DNA of 64,000 nucleotides, taken from an uncultured Gluconobacter sp. (lineage in GTDB: Bacteria; Pseudomonadota; Alphaproteobacteria; Acetobacterales; Acetobacteraceae). The notes beneath the pieces were generated by a model that was not told the origin of the DNA, did not search any database, and was given only the letters and a program-made list of their open reading frames with translations. A program made the translations under genes and the position numbers. Below are positions 56,037-64,000 of the stretch, piece after piece (the first letter of the stretch is position 1; every line of letters starts with the position of its first letter). The stretch covers positions 5,549-69,548 of the forward strand of contig CALFLO010000175.1 of assembly GCA_937880175.1 (NCBI GenBank). The letters run 5' to 3'.

Positions 56037-57529
56037 CGCGCACCGTCCTCACGGTTGAGGACAGTGCGGCGTTCGAGCCCTGGCGGGAGATGGCCCGCGC
56101 GGCATTGCAGCGCGCGGTGCCGCCCGAAGCCATCGACTGGCGCATCCGGGGTGGGGAGACGGATCTTTTCGGACAACTCGCGGATACGGACGATGGGATG
56201 GAAACGCTGACGGCCGCGCCTGTCGTGAAAACCGTGACATTGAGGGCGTCCTGCATTGCGCTGCTGCGGGACATGCTGTGCCATTCCGATCCCGGCCGGT
56301 TCGCGCTCGCCTACCGGATCGCTTGGCGGGTGCAGGGCAATCCGCATCTGCTGGATGTGGCGACCGACGCCGATATCGCAAAAGCGCGGATCATGGTGCG
56401 ACAGAACCGGCAGGACTGTCACAAGATGATGGCCTTCGTCCGCTTCCGCGAACAGCCCGCGCAATCGGGTGACGGGGAGGGGCGGCGGCGGTTCCTCGCA
56501 TGGTTCGAGCCGCAGCATCATATTCTTGAACGCATCGCCCCGTTTTTCTCGAAGCGCTTCACGGATATGGACTGGATGATCCTCACCCCGCGTGGCTCGA
56601 TCTGCTGGAACGGCAAGGATCTGGCCTACTCCGCGGAGGCCTGTGAGCAGCCGGAACTGGACGACGGGTTCGGGGATCTGTGGAACACCTATTACGCCTC
56701 CACCTTCAATCCCGCCCGCGTCCGCACCAAGGCCATGCGGCGTGAAATGCCCGGCCGCTACTGGAAAAACCTGCCTGAAACCCGCCTGATCCCGCAGCTT
56801 GTTTCGGGTGCCGAAGCTCGGGTCCGGACGATGGCGGAGCAGGAACTCCAGCCTGCCCCGGCTTTTCATGAGCGGCTGCGGTCCCGTGAGGAGCGTCCGG
56901 GCGCACCGTTGCCTGAACTGCCAGACAGTCTTGACGGACTGGCAGCCCGGATCCGCACCTGCACGTCCTGTCCGTTGCACTGTTCGGCGACGCAGGCCGT
57001 CGTCGGGGAGGGGAGAGCCAACGCGCGCATCATGGTCGTGGGAGAACAGCCGGGCGATCAGGAAGATCTGGCAGGGCGTCCCTTTGTCGGTCCGGCTGGG
57101 CAGCTTTTGCAGGAGGCGCTTGGGAAGGCCGGGGTCGATCGTGGCGCGCTATATCTGACGAATGCCGTCAAGCATTTCCGTTTCCGCCTTCAGGGGCGCC
57201 GCCGCATCCATCAGAGCCCGGATGCAGGCCATGTGGCGGCCTGCCGTCCCTGGCTGGAACAGGAAATCGCGCTGATCCGCCCGAAACTCATCGTCTCGCT
57301 GGGGGCCACCGCACTCAGGGCGCTGGATGGTCCGGGCATGGCGATGGGGGATGTGCGCGGAACATCATGGACCGTTGGAAGCGGTGAGGCTGCCGTGCGG
57401 CGTCTGGCGCTCGCCCATCCGTCCTGGCTGCTGCGACTTGGGGACGGGGCACAGGGTGACAGTGAGAGACGGTCCTTCGTGGAGGGGCTGTCGCGTCTGC
57501 GGGAGTTTGTGGATCAGCCGGGGTCGTGA
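56033..57529 (+). CDS. udgX: DUF4130-UdgX fusion: uracil-DNA binding/suicide glycosylase
   Basis: The 498-residue protein has an N-terminal DUF4130 domain (about 1-250: RQNRQDCHKMMAFVRFRE, ERIAPFFSKRFTDMDWMILTP) and a C-terminal family-4-like UDG domain. The latter shows Fe-S ligands C310, C313, H381 (NAVKH) and C404 (AACRPWL), the motif VVGEQPGDQEDLAGRPFVGPAG (G337 on) and the R-loop RRRIH with H393. In UdgX this His attacks the abasic sugar after uracil removal and leaves the protein covalently bound to DNA. The replacement of the third Cys by His is diagnostic. It starts with GTG overlapping the radical-SAM gene by four bases. Confidence 0.92.
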   Translation: MTRTVLTVEDSAAFEPWREMARAALQRAVPPEAIDWRIRGGETDLFGQLADTDDGMETLTAAPVVKTVTLRASCIALLRDMLCHSDPGRFALAYRIAWRVQGNPHLLDVATDADIAKARIMVRQNRQDCHKMMAFVRFREQPAQSGDGEGRRRFLAWFEPQHHILERIAPFFSKRFTDMDWMILTPRGSICWNGKDLAYSAEACEQPELDDGFGDLWNTYYASTFNPARVRTKAMRREMPGRYWKNLPETRLIPQLVSGAEARVRTMAEQELQPAPAFHERLRSREERPGAPLPELPDSLDGLAARIRTCTSCPLHCSATQAVVGEGRANARIMVVGEQPGDQEDLAGRPFVGPAGQLLQEALGKAGVDRGALYLTNAVKHFRFRLQGRRRIHQSPDAGHVAACRPWLEQEIALIRPKLIVSLGATALRALDGPGMAMGDVRGTSWTVGSGEAAVRRLALAHPSWLLRLGDGAQGDSERRSFVEGLSRLREFVDQPGS

Positions 57530-57592
57530 GGGAGAGAATGGAAACGGATCAGTTTTTTCCCGCTTGAAGCCCATGAGACGATATGTCATGGA

Positions 57593-57611
57593 TGACCGAA
57601 CCGATCGGTCA
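57593..57611. promoter_or_regulatory. TetR-type operator upstream of the HlyD-EmrB pair
   Basis: TGACCGAACCGATCGGTCA is an inverted repeat with 7-base arms TGACCGA/TCGGTCA. The same sequence with one base changed occurs at 61086 beside tetR. It lies 77-95 bases before the HlyD-type start codon. Confidence 0.7.
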
Positions 57612-57687
57612 GCAGAGGGTTTCCAGGCCCCGCACGGCACATCCGGTCATGATCTGACAGACCTGTTTTCAAAGCGAGACAAACATT

Positions 57688-58794
57688 ATGGCGCAAGGCG
57701 ATCAGGCCGATCACGCGCAGGGTGACACGACATCCGACAAGAACGGAAAGCCGCAGAAAAAGCGCAATCCCCTTGTCCGTGTCGCGCTGATCCTGCTGGT
57801 GGTTCTGGTTCTCGTGGGTATCGGGGCCTATCTTTTCCTGACCCGCAACAACATCGAGACGGATGACGCCTACACGGCCGGTCGCAAGATCGCCATTGCG
57901 CCCCACGTCAACGGTTACGTCACGCAGCTTCTGGTGAATGACAACCAGTTCGTGCACACGGGCGACCTGCTCCTGCGGATCGACAGCCGGGACTATGCGG
58001 CGTCCCTGAACAAGGCCGAAGCCGCCGTTTCGCAGGCGAAAGCCAATATCGATGCGTACCAGCTCATGCTGGCCGTGGCGCACAAGAACTTCCCGGGACA
58101 GCTCGTCACGGCGCAGGGCAATCTTGCCGCCGCACAGGCGCAGCTCGTCAAAGCCGAAGCCGATTACCGCCGGCAGCGTTCGGTGGCCCGTGCCGCGACC
58201 TCGCAGCAGGATATCGACTATGCCCGCGCCGCGCTGGATCAGGCGAAAGCCCGCGTTCTTCAGGCCCAGGGTCAGCTGACGCAGGCCGAGCCGGTCAAGG
58301 AAAACGTGGCCAATGCCGATGCCCGCGTCACGCAGGAACAGGCCGCTCTTGCCTCGGCCAATGCCGATCTGACGCAGGCGCGCCTGAACCTCGAATGGAC
58401 GGAAGTCCGCGCACCGCATGACGGCTGGATTTCCCAGCGTAACGTCGAGCGCGGCAATTTCGTGCAGACCGGCCAGCAGATGTTCTCCATCGTCGAGCCG
58501 GAAGTCTGGATCGTGGCGAACTACAAGGAAACGCAGCTCACCCACATGCGTCCGGGCCAGAAGGTGGATGTCGAAATCGACGCCTACCCGCAGCTCGAAC
58601 TGCACGGGCATGTGGATTCCATCCAGCTCGGCTCGGGTGAATCCTTCAGCGCTTTCCCTCCCGAAAATGCGACCGGCAACTTCGTGAAGACGGTGCAGCG
58701 TATCCCGGTGAAGATCGTGCTGGACAGTGGGCTTGATCCGAACCTTCCGCTGGCGCTCGGCCTGTCTGTCGTGCCGACGGTCTATGTGAAATGA
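57688..58794 (+). CDS. HlyD/EmrA-type membrane fusion protein
   Basis: The 368-residue adaptor has a short cytoplasmic stretch (28 residues), one membrane span (VRVALILLVVLVLVGIGAYLF), a biotinyl-lipoyl-like strand (TDDAYTAGRKIAIAPHVNGYV), a long periplasmic coiled coil (about 90-215, AEAAVSQAKANIDAY and AALDQAKARVLQAQGQL) and the VRAPHDGWISQRNVERGNFV barrel region. It links the inner-membrane pump EmrB, whose gene overlaps the stop by four bases, to the outer-membrane channel encoded at 61138. EmrA-like systems export hydrophobic acids and drugs. Confidence 0.93.
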   Translation: MAQGDQADHAQGDTTSDKNGKPQKKRNPLVRVALILLVVLVLVGIGAYLFLTRNNIETDDAYTAGRKIAIAPHVNGYVTQLLVNDNQFVHTGDLLLRIDSRDYAASLNKAEAAVSQAKANIDAYQLMLAVAHKNFPGQLVTAQGNLAAAQAQLVKAEADYRRQRSVARAATSQQDIDYARAALDQAKARVLQAQGQLTQAEPVKENVANADARVTQEQAALASANADLTQARLNLEWTEVRAPHDGWISQRNVERGNFVQTGQQMFSIVEPEVWIVANYKETQLTHMRPGQKVDVEIDAYPQLELHGHVDSIQLGSGESFSAFPPENATGNFVKTVQRIPVKIVLDSGLDPNLPLALGLSVVPTVYVK

Positions 58795-60368
58795 GCGATA
58801 CTGCCGGGCATCAGGACTGGAAACCCAGTCACAATCCGTGGCTTGTGGCCGTCACGGTCACGCTGGCGGCCTTCATGGAGGTGCTGGACACCACCATCGT
58901 CAACGTGGCGCTGCCGCATATCGCGGGATCGCTCGGCAGTTCGTATGATGACGCCACCTGGGCGCTGACGTCCTATCTGGTGGCGAACGGAATCGTCCTA
59001 ACGATTTCGGGTTGGCTGTCGCGGCTTTTCGGCCGCAAACGCTACTTCCTCATCTGCATCACGATGTTCACCGTCTCGTCCTTCCTGTGCGGACTGGCGA
59101 CGTCGCTGCCGATGCTCGTGGTATTCCGGCTCATGCAGGGCTTCTTCGGCGGCGGCCTGCAACCGAGCCAGCAATCCATCATTCTCGACACGTTCCCGCC
59201 TGAAAAACGCGGGGCCGCGTTCGGCCTGACCGCCATCGCCACCATCGTCGGCCCGGTTCTCGGCCCGATGCTGGGCGGCTACCTGACGGATAATTTTTCC
59301 TGGCGCTGGATTTTCTTCGTCAACGTGCCCTTCGGCATCCTGACGGTCATGGCCGTGACGGCTTTCGTCGAGGATCCGCCATGGGAGCGCAAGAAGCGCG
59401 AGAAGGTAGACGTGGTCGGCATCAGCCTGATCACGCTGGGCCTCGGCTGCCTGGAGGTCATGTGTGACCGTGGTGAGGATGACGACTGGTTCGGCTCGCC
59501 CTTCATCGTCACGATGGGCGTGCTGGGGGCCATCGGTGTCATCGGTGCGATCGTCTGGCTGTGTTACGCTAAAAACCCGCTGGTTCGTCTGTCCGTTCTC
59601 AAGGACCGGAACTTCGCGACCGGAATGCTGCTGATCTCGATGGTCGGCGCCACGCTCTACGCTTCGGCCATTGTCGTCCCGCAGTTCGCCCAGCAGGTGC
59701 TTGGCTATACCGCGACAAATTCCGGCCTGCTGCTTGCCCCCGGTGGCGTGGCGGTGATCTGCCTGATCCCGATCGTGGGACGGCTGATGAAGTTCATCCA
59801 GTTGCGCTACCTCATCGCATTCGGCTTTTTCGCGATGGGCATGGCCATGTTCCAGGCGTCGAACCTCTATGCCGGGACGGATTTCCGGCATCTGATGTTC
59901 TATCGCATCAGCCAGACGGCTTCGCTGGCCTTCCTGTTCGTGCCGATCTCGACGATCGCGTATTCGACCCTGCCGCGTGAGCTGAACTCCGATGCCTCGG
60001 CCCTGTTCTCAATGGCGCGGAACTATATCGGCTCTCTCGCCATTTCGCTCGCCACGGCAGCCATTATCGAGACCCGGCAGCGGCATCAGACCTATGTGAC
60101 GGACCACATGACCCCGGCGAACCCGGAGTTCAACGCCTATATCGCCAACGCGCAGCAGGTCGCTCAGGCCCATGGGATGCCCGCTGCCCAGGCGCATAGT
60201 TTCGCCCTCTACCGGCTGTTTCAGGAGTTTACCTCGCAGGTCGCCATGCTGGCCTATAACGAGGTCTTCGACTGGATCGGCGTGATCGCGCTGTTCGTCG
60301 TGCCGCTGTGCTTCCTGCTGTCACCCAACGGCAAGAAGGCCGCACAGGCTTCGGGCGGCGGTCACTGA
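58791..60368 (+). CDS. DHA2-family MFS efflux pump (EmrB-like)
   Basis: The 525-residue transporter has 14 predicted spans and the DHA2 motifs LDTTIVNVALPHIAGSLG and LSRLFGRKRYFL, then GPVLGPMLGGYLTDNFSWRWIFFVNVP (in parts, motif C and the 'WRWIF.iN.P' block). It uses proton exchange to drive drugs or organic acids out via the HlyD partner. It overlaps the HlyD gene by four bases and ends converging with tetR (seven-base overlap). Substrate unknown. Confidence 0.93.
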   Translation: MSDTAGHQDWKPSHNPWLVAVTVTLAAFMEVLDTTIVNVALPHIAGSLGSSYDDATWALTSYLVANGIVLTISGWLSRLFGRKRYFLICITMFTVSSFLCGLATSLPMLVVFRLMQGFFGGGLQPSQQSIILDTFPPEKRGAAFGLTAIATIVGPVLGPMLGGYLTDNFSWRWIFFVNVPFGILTVMAVTAFVEDPPWERKKREKVDVVGISLITLGLGCLEVMCDRGEDDDWFGSPFIVTMGVLGAIGVIGAIVWLCYAKNPLVRLSVLKDRNFATGMLLISMVGATLYASAIVVPQFAQQVLGYTATNSGLLLAPGGVAVICLIPIVGRLMKFIQLRYLIAFGFFAMGMAMFQASNLYAGTDFRHLMFYRISQTASLAFLFVPISTIAYSTLPRELNSDASALFSMARNYIGSLAISLATAAIIETRQRHQTYVTDHMTPANPEFNAYIANAQQVAQAHGMPAAQAHSFALYRLFQEFTSQVAMLAYNEVFDWIGVIALFVVPLCFLLSPNGKKAAQASGGGH

Positions 60369-61039
60369 TGGCGCGGTTCGTAGATCTTCAGGAAGCTGTC
60401 GGCGGTGAAGGCCGCGAACTCCGCGATGGCGGCGTCGCTGTCATCGACCGGCAGTCCGAAACGGCGGCGCTGCACGATGCGGGCCTGACACATGAGCATG
60501 AACTGCTCGGCCGACAGGCGCGGATCGGGGATGTCCAGCTCACCGCGGGCCACGATGCGCGTCAGGTATTCTGTCAGGTTGCTGAGCTTCCTGTCGAAGC
60601 CATAGCGCCAGAACGTATCGGCCAGATTGGGAAATTTCTCGACCTCGCCCACGATGATGCGATACAGCCCCAGCGCCATCGGGGAAATCAGCATATGGAC
60701 CGCCATTTCCGCAAACCGGATCAGTGTCAGGCGGACGGACTGTTCATCGCTGCGCGAAAGCGCCTCGATCGGTGCAAGACGGCAGCGGGCCTGCTCTTCG
60801 AAGAACGCGGAGAACAGGGACGCCTTGCCATCGAAATGATTGTACAGCGTCCCCTTGGACACGCCCGCCATCTGGGCGATCTGGGACATGGACGCGCCTT
60901 CATACCCGTTCGCCAGAAAGACGGTTTCCGCACCTTTCAGGATCTGTTCGCGCTTGGCGCATCCCACGGGATCGGCGCTGCCGACCGCGTCGGCCCCGGC
61001 AGAAATGCCAGCTTTGCCGTCGTCCATGATGCCCGTCAT
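60362..61039 (-). CDS. TetR/AcrR-family repressor of the efflux system
   Basis: The 225-residue protein has a TetR N-terminal helix-turn-helix: KREQILKGAETVFLANGYEGASMSQIAQMAGVSKGTLYNHFDGKASLFSAFF (in parts, residues 29-80), with a 28-residue leader. The ligand-binding domain follows, with aromatic and hydrophobic helices. ATGs at 61039 and 61027 are possible. The 19-bp operator found before the HlyD gene and beside this gene strongly suggests that it represses both arms of the efflux system and itself. Inducer unknown. Confidence 0.92.
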   Translation of the reverse strand: MTGIMDDGKAGISAGADAVGSADPVGCAKREQILKGAETVFLANGYEGASMSQIAQMAGVSKGTLYNHFDGKASLFSAFFEEQARCRLAPIEALSRSDEQSVRLTLIRFAEMAVHMLISPMALGLYRIIVGEVEKFPNLADTFWRYGFDRKLSNLTEYLTRIVARGELDIPDPRLSAEQFMLMCQARIVQRRRFGLPVDDSDAAIAEFAAFTADSFLKIYEPRHQ

Positions 61040-61085
61040 GTGAGCGAAAGATCCTTCTGTCCGTCAGGTCGAGTTCCTGACATGC

Positions 61086-61104
61086 TGACCGAACCGGTCG
61101 GTCA
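61086..61104. promoter_or_regulatory. TetR-type operator between tetR and the outer-membrane channel gene
   Basis: TGACCGAACCGGTCGGTCA is the second copy of the 57593 site, with G for A at position 12. It is 34-52 bases upstream of the channel gene start and 47-65 bases upstream of the tetR start on the other strand. Confidence 0.75.
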
Positions 61105-61137
61105 CCGCAAGATCATTTCCGCCTCAGGAGTTTCTTT

Positions 61138-62715
61138 GTGAGCGCAGCCTTCACTTCCCGCGCGCTGCTTTGCGGCTGCGCCCTGTTCACCCTGTCCGGC
61201 TGCCTCATGGTGGGGCCTGAATATCACGCGCCCAAGCCCTGGTCGCCGGCGCATTACACCGATCATATGGCTGGCGCCCCAGACAGCATCGTCAGCGAAA
61301 TGAAGGCCGACAGTCACTGGTGGCAGGTCTTCCATGACGCCGAGCTGACCTCGCTGGAAGACCGTCTGGTCAACCAGAACCTGTCCTTCCGCCTCGCAAC
61401 CGCCAATCTCGCGCAGAGCCGCGCGCAGCTCATCATGGCGGGCGCCGAACGCTTCCCGGCCCTGAGTGCTTCGGGCTCGTATCAGCGCAGCCAGTACAGC
61501 ACCAAGCAGTTGCAGGAAATCATCGGCCATGTCGCGGGCGGGATCGCGAAGTCCGAGGGCGGCTCGATCGGCAGCACCGTCGGTCCGATGCTCCAGAACG
61601 CGGCTGGCGGGGCAACCATCCCGCTGCTGAACCAGTGGCGCAGCGCGATCGACGCGACCTACGAGATTGATCTGTGGGGCCGCGTGGCGCATCAGTATGA
61701 TGCCGCCAAAGCTGACCTTCAGGCCACGGACGAAGAGCGCCGCTCCGTTCTCATCGCGCAGCAGGCCGACATGGCGCATGGCTATATGAGCCTGCGTGGC
61801 GACCAGCAGCGCCTGAAAATCCTGCGCGACAACCTCAGCATCCTCACGCAGATCACGTCCATTGCGCAGGAGCGCTATCGCGGCGGTCTGGTGACGGAGC
61901 TAGACGTGGATTCCGCACAGGCCCGCCTGCATGACACGCAGGGTCAGGAAGCGCAGCTTGAACAGGCCGTGGCGCAGGAAGAGAACGCGCTCGCCCTGCT
62001 TCTGGGTGCGCCGCCGGAAAGCCTGAACACCGAGCTGGAAAAGAACGCCGGTGTCCCGGTCGTCCCGCCGGTCGTGCCTGTTGGTATTCCGTCCGAACTG
62101 GCCCATCGCCGCCCCGATATCCGCGAGGCCGAAGCCCGTCTGCGGGGTTCGGTGGCCGAAGTGGGCGAGGCCACGGCAGATTTCTATCCGAAGGTCACGA
62201 TCAACGCCGATTTCGGCTTCCAGACCCTGTCCTTCCGGGATCTGGGCTTCTGGAATGCCCGTGCCTGGAACGTGGGGCCGTCCATCTCCCTGCCGATCTT
62301 TCAGGGCGGCCGTCTGTACGGCCAGCTTGAGCTGAAGAAATACGCGCAGAAGGCGGCCGCGATTTCCTATCAGCAGACGGTCATCAAGGCCTGGCATGAC
62401 GTGGACAACGCGCTGATCGCCTATCGGGACGAGCAGCTTCACCGTCAGGGTCTGCAGAACGCCGTCAACGACAACGGCAAGGCACTGGCACTGGCGCAGA
62501 GCCAGTATCGCAGCGGCCTGACGAACTACCTGAACGTCCTGAACGCACAGGCCCAGCTCCAGTCCGCCCAGCTTGACCTCGCCAGCAGCGACGCCACGCT
62601 GGCGACCAATCTGACGCGCCTTTACAACGCGCTTGGCGGCGGCTGGGAAGATGCACTTCCCGACAGCCGGGACGTGGCCAAGGCCCAGCTCGCTTCCGCC
62701 ACACCCGGTCCCTGA
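61138..62715 (+). CDS. Outer-membrane efflux channel (NodT/TolC-like lipoprotein)
   Basis: The 525-residue protein starts with GTG after AGGAG. It carries a lipobox LSGC (Cys near residue 22) and MVGPEYHAPKPW, the usual NodT start. Two repeats of coiled-coil and beta segments follow, including ATYEIDLWGRVAHQYDAAKADLQA, YRGGLVTELDVDSAQARLHDTQ, HRRPDIREAEARLRGS and FQGGRLYGQLELKKYAQK. It would form a trimeric exit duct for the HlyD/EmrB pump. The TetR-type operator overlaps its promoter region. A hairpin (62729-62754) follows the stop. Confidence 0.94.
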   Translation: MSAAFTSRALLCGCALFTLSGCLMVGPEYHAPKPWSPAHYTDHMAGAPDSIVSEMKADSHWWQVFHDAELTSLEDRLVNQNLSFRLATANLAQSRAQLIMAGAERFPALSASGSYQRSQYSTKQLQEIIGHVAGGIAKSEGGSIGSTVGPMLQNAAGGATIPLLNQWRSAIDATYEIDLWGRVAHQYDAAKADLQATDEERRSVLIAQQADMAHGYMSLRGDQQRLKILRDNLSILTQITSIAQERYRGGLVTELDVDSAQARLHDTQGQEAQLEQAVAQEENALALLLGAPPESLNTELEKNAGVPVVPPVVPVGIPSELAHRRPDIREAEARLRGSVAEVGEATADFYPKVTINADFGFQTLSFRDLGFWNARAWNVGPSISLPIFQGGRLYGQLELKKYAQKAAAISYQQTVIKAWHDVDNALIAYRDEQLHRQGLQNAVNDNGKALALAQSQYRSGLTNYLNVLNAQAQLQSAQLDLASSDATLATNLTRLYNALGGGWEDALPDSRDVAKAQLASATPGP

Positions 62716-62728
62716 AATCCGGATACCT

Positions 62729-62754
62729 GTTCAGGAGGCCGGAGCCTCCTGAAC
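62729..62754. terminator. Hairpin between the channel gene and fba
   Basis: GTTCAGGAGGC (62729-62739) and GCCTCCTGAAC (62744-62754) form a perfect 11-bp stem with a CGGA loop, between two convergent genes. No T-run follows on either strand, so it may end transcripts weakly or protect 3' ends. Confidence 0.6.
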
Positions 62755-62764
62755 GTCCGTCCCA

Positions 62765-63841
62765 TCAGGACTTGCGGGCGACGGAGCGGCCCTTGGAGCC
62801 AAGGATTTCGAAGGCTTCATCCAGACGCTCGACAATGGATTTCTCGCCCACGCGCAGCCATTTGCGCGGATCATAGAGCGACTTCATCGGCTTGTCGGTG
62901 CCGGGTTCGATCTGGTGCTGGAAGGCGACCGGATGTTCCAGAACATAGCTGCCCACGCCATGGGCAAAAGCGAACTGGATGTCGGTGTCGAGGTTCATCT
63001 TGAACACGCCGTAAGACACGGCCTCGTCGATTTCCGCAATCGTCGAGCCCGACCCGCCATGGAAGACCAGCGGCAGCGGCTTGGGACCGCTTTGGGTCGC
63101 TTTCTGGACAGCATCCTGCGAGTTCTTCAGGATTTCGGGACGAAGCTGCACATTCCCCGGCTTGTAAACGCCGTGGACATTGCCGAAAGACGCGGCGATC
63201 GACACGGTCCCGATCGGGGAGAGCAGGTTCCACGCCGTCAGCACGTCTTCCGGCTGCGTATAGAGATGCGCATTGTCCGCCCCTTCTTCGAGGTCATGGC
63301 CGATGCCGTCTTCCTCGCCGCCCGTGACCCCCAGCTCGATTTCCAGCCCCATACCCAGAGGGGCGAGCCGCTTCAGCATCGAGGCTGAGGTCGCAAGGTT
63401 CTCTTCCAGCGGCTCCGTGGACAGGTCGAGCATGTGGGACGTGAACAGCGGCGTGCCGGTTGCGCGGAACTCATCCTCGCTCAGCGCAATGAGATCGTTC
63501 AGCCACGGGATCAGTTTGCGATCGGCATGGTCGGTGTGGAGAATGACCGCGATCCCGTATTCCTTCGCCAGAAGATGGACATGCCGCGCCATGGATGCCG
63601 CGCCGAGCACGCGTGCCCGGTGAGCATCCGGCAGGCCTTCGCCCGCATAGAACCGCGCGCCGCCATTGGAGACCTGGATGACGACATCCGATCCGTTGCG
63701 TGCCGCCGCTTCCAGAACGGCGTTGACGCTGTCGGTTCCGACGACATTGATGGCGGGGAGGGCATAACCCCCTTCATGGCAGGCCCTGATCAGGGCATGA
63801 TAACTGGCGCCACTGACGACGCCGGGTGAAACTTTTGACAT
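62765..63841 (-). CDS. fba: Class II fructose-bisphosphate aldolase
   Basis: The 358-residue zinc enzyme splits fructose 1,6-bisphosphate to DHAP and glyceraldehyde 3-phosphate. The length matches E. coli FbaA (359). Landmarks are ALPAINVVGTDSVNAVLEAA, ILHTDHADRKLIPWLND (zinc His and catalytic Asp), GLEIELGVTGGEEDG, SIAASFGNVHGVYKPG, LVFHGGSGST and YGVFKMNLDTDIQFAF. GGAG precedes the ATG. The 159 bases to the window end (63842-64000) show no gene that I can support. Confidence 0.96.
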   Translation of the reverse strand: MSKVSPGVVSGASYHALIRACHEGGYALPAINVVGTDSVNAVLEAAARNGSDVVIQVSNGGARFYAGEGLPDAHRARVLGAASMARHVHLLAKEYGIAVILHTDHADRKLIPWLNDLIALSEDEFRATGTPLFTSHMLDLSTEPLEENLATSASMLKRLAPLGMGLEIELGVTGGEEDGIGHDLEEGADNAHLYTQPEDVLTAWNLLSPIGTVSIAASFGNVHGVYKPGNVQLRPEILKNSQDAVQKATQSGPKPLPLVFHGGSGSTIAEIDEAVSYGVFKMNLDTDIQFAFAHGVGSYVLEHPVAFQHQIEPGTDKPMKSLYDPRKWLRVGEKSIVERLDEAFEILGSKGRSVARKS

Positions 63842-64000
63842 TGGCGACTCCGACGGAACGCATGAAACAGGCCAGCAGAACGGGTGTGGCCGTGATGCGT
63901 TGTACTGTACGATGCTAATCGGGTTTCGTCATGAGCGTTAAAGTCTCGGGAACAGTTGTTGTCAGGATTTGTTGCTTGTGATGCCAGCCCTGTGGAGACT

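Noticed and set aside
63842..64000. Promoter or gene in the last 159 bases, upstream of fba
   Set aside because: The best pair (CTGACA...TTTAAC on the reverse strand) is poor, and no reading frame has support.
1..64000. CRISPR arrays, insertion sequences, integrases, tRNA or rRNA genes
   Set aside because: I read all intergenic gaps and saw no spaced direct repeats, transposase motifs, cloverleaf arms or rRNA sequence.

Overview
The window reads as chromosomal DNA from an acetic acid bacterium (Acetobacteraceae, most like Gluconobacter). The supports are high GC, an alphaproteobacterial gene order (chvI-chvG followed by hprK, rapZ, EIIA, HPr and EI), FlaF next to a flagellin, FtsK/RsmD/RluB housekeeping genes, and GalP-type sugar uptake. 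The genus is an inference; no rRNA or tRNA gene is present. I found no integrase, transposase, CRISPR array or prophage. Coding density is high, with about 60 genes.

Layout. 1-5.6 kb: a partial monooxygenase, an unknown gene, a Gly/Arg-rich PadR regulator with palindromes upstream, a VTT membrane protein, a Bcr/CflA pump, a receiver-only response regulator, apt and a nitroreductase. 5.6-6.2 kb: a hairpin-rich leader and a cold-shock gene. 6.3-14.1 kb: hrpB, then an envelope-quality block (anchored HtrA protease, small lipoprotein, OmpR-type two-component pair, a small secreted protein, a SIMPL protein and a DCC thiol protein). 14.2-20.5 kb: a TPR-GT9 glycosyltransferase converging on thrS-infC, then two overlapping glycosyltransferases. 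20.6-29.2 kb: grpE, then ChvI/ChvG and the regulatory PTS (HprK, RapZ, EIIA, HPr, EI), interrupted by a reverse-strand RidA-like/UrcA pair. 29.3-34.7 kb: a Zur-like regulator, an unknown protein, an asparaginase, a sugar porter, two DUF4870-like membrane proteins and a DUF4097 repeat protein. 34.7-42.7 kb: RluA-type enzyme, FtsK, RsmD, RluB-type enzyme, a glutamine amidotransferase, tadA and degP. 42.8-50 kb: an Imm_superinfect-like membrane protein, a flippase divergent from a surface-polymer transferase, serine deaminase, threonine aldolase, folD and a MetF-like protein. 50-64 kb: an M1 peptidase, flaF and a very large flagellin, a radical-SAM/UdgX DNA-repair operon, a tripartite efflux system with its TetR repressor, and class II aldolase.

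How the parts fit. The PTS proteins have no sugar permease here, so they probably signal (regulatory PTS) with ChvG/ChvI. Two promoters with sigma-54-like -24/-12 elements sharing the pattern TGGCACGNTTCNTGCAT precede urcA and a DUF4870-like gene. The efflux system carries the same 19-bp operator in front of the HlyD/EmrB pair and between tetR and the outer-membrane channel. The least-described system is the overlapping rSAM + DUF4130-UdgX operon at 54.8-57.5 kb. The best single-gene observation is that infC appears to start at an AUA codon.
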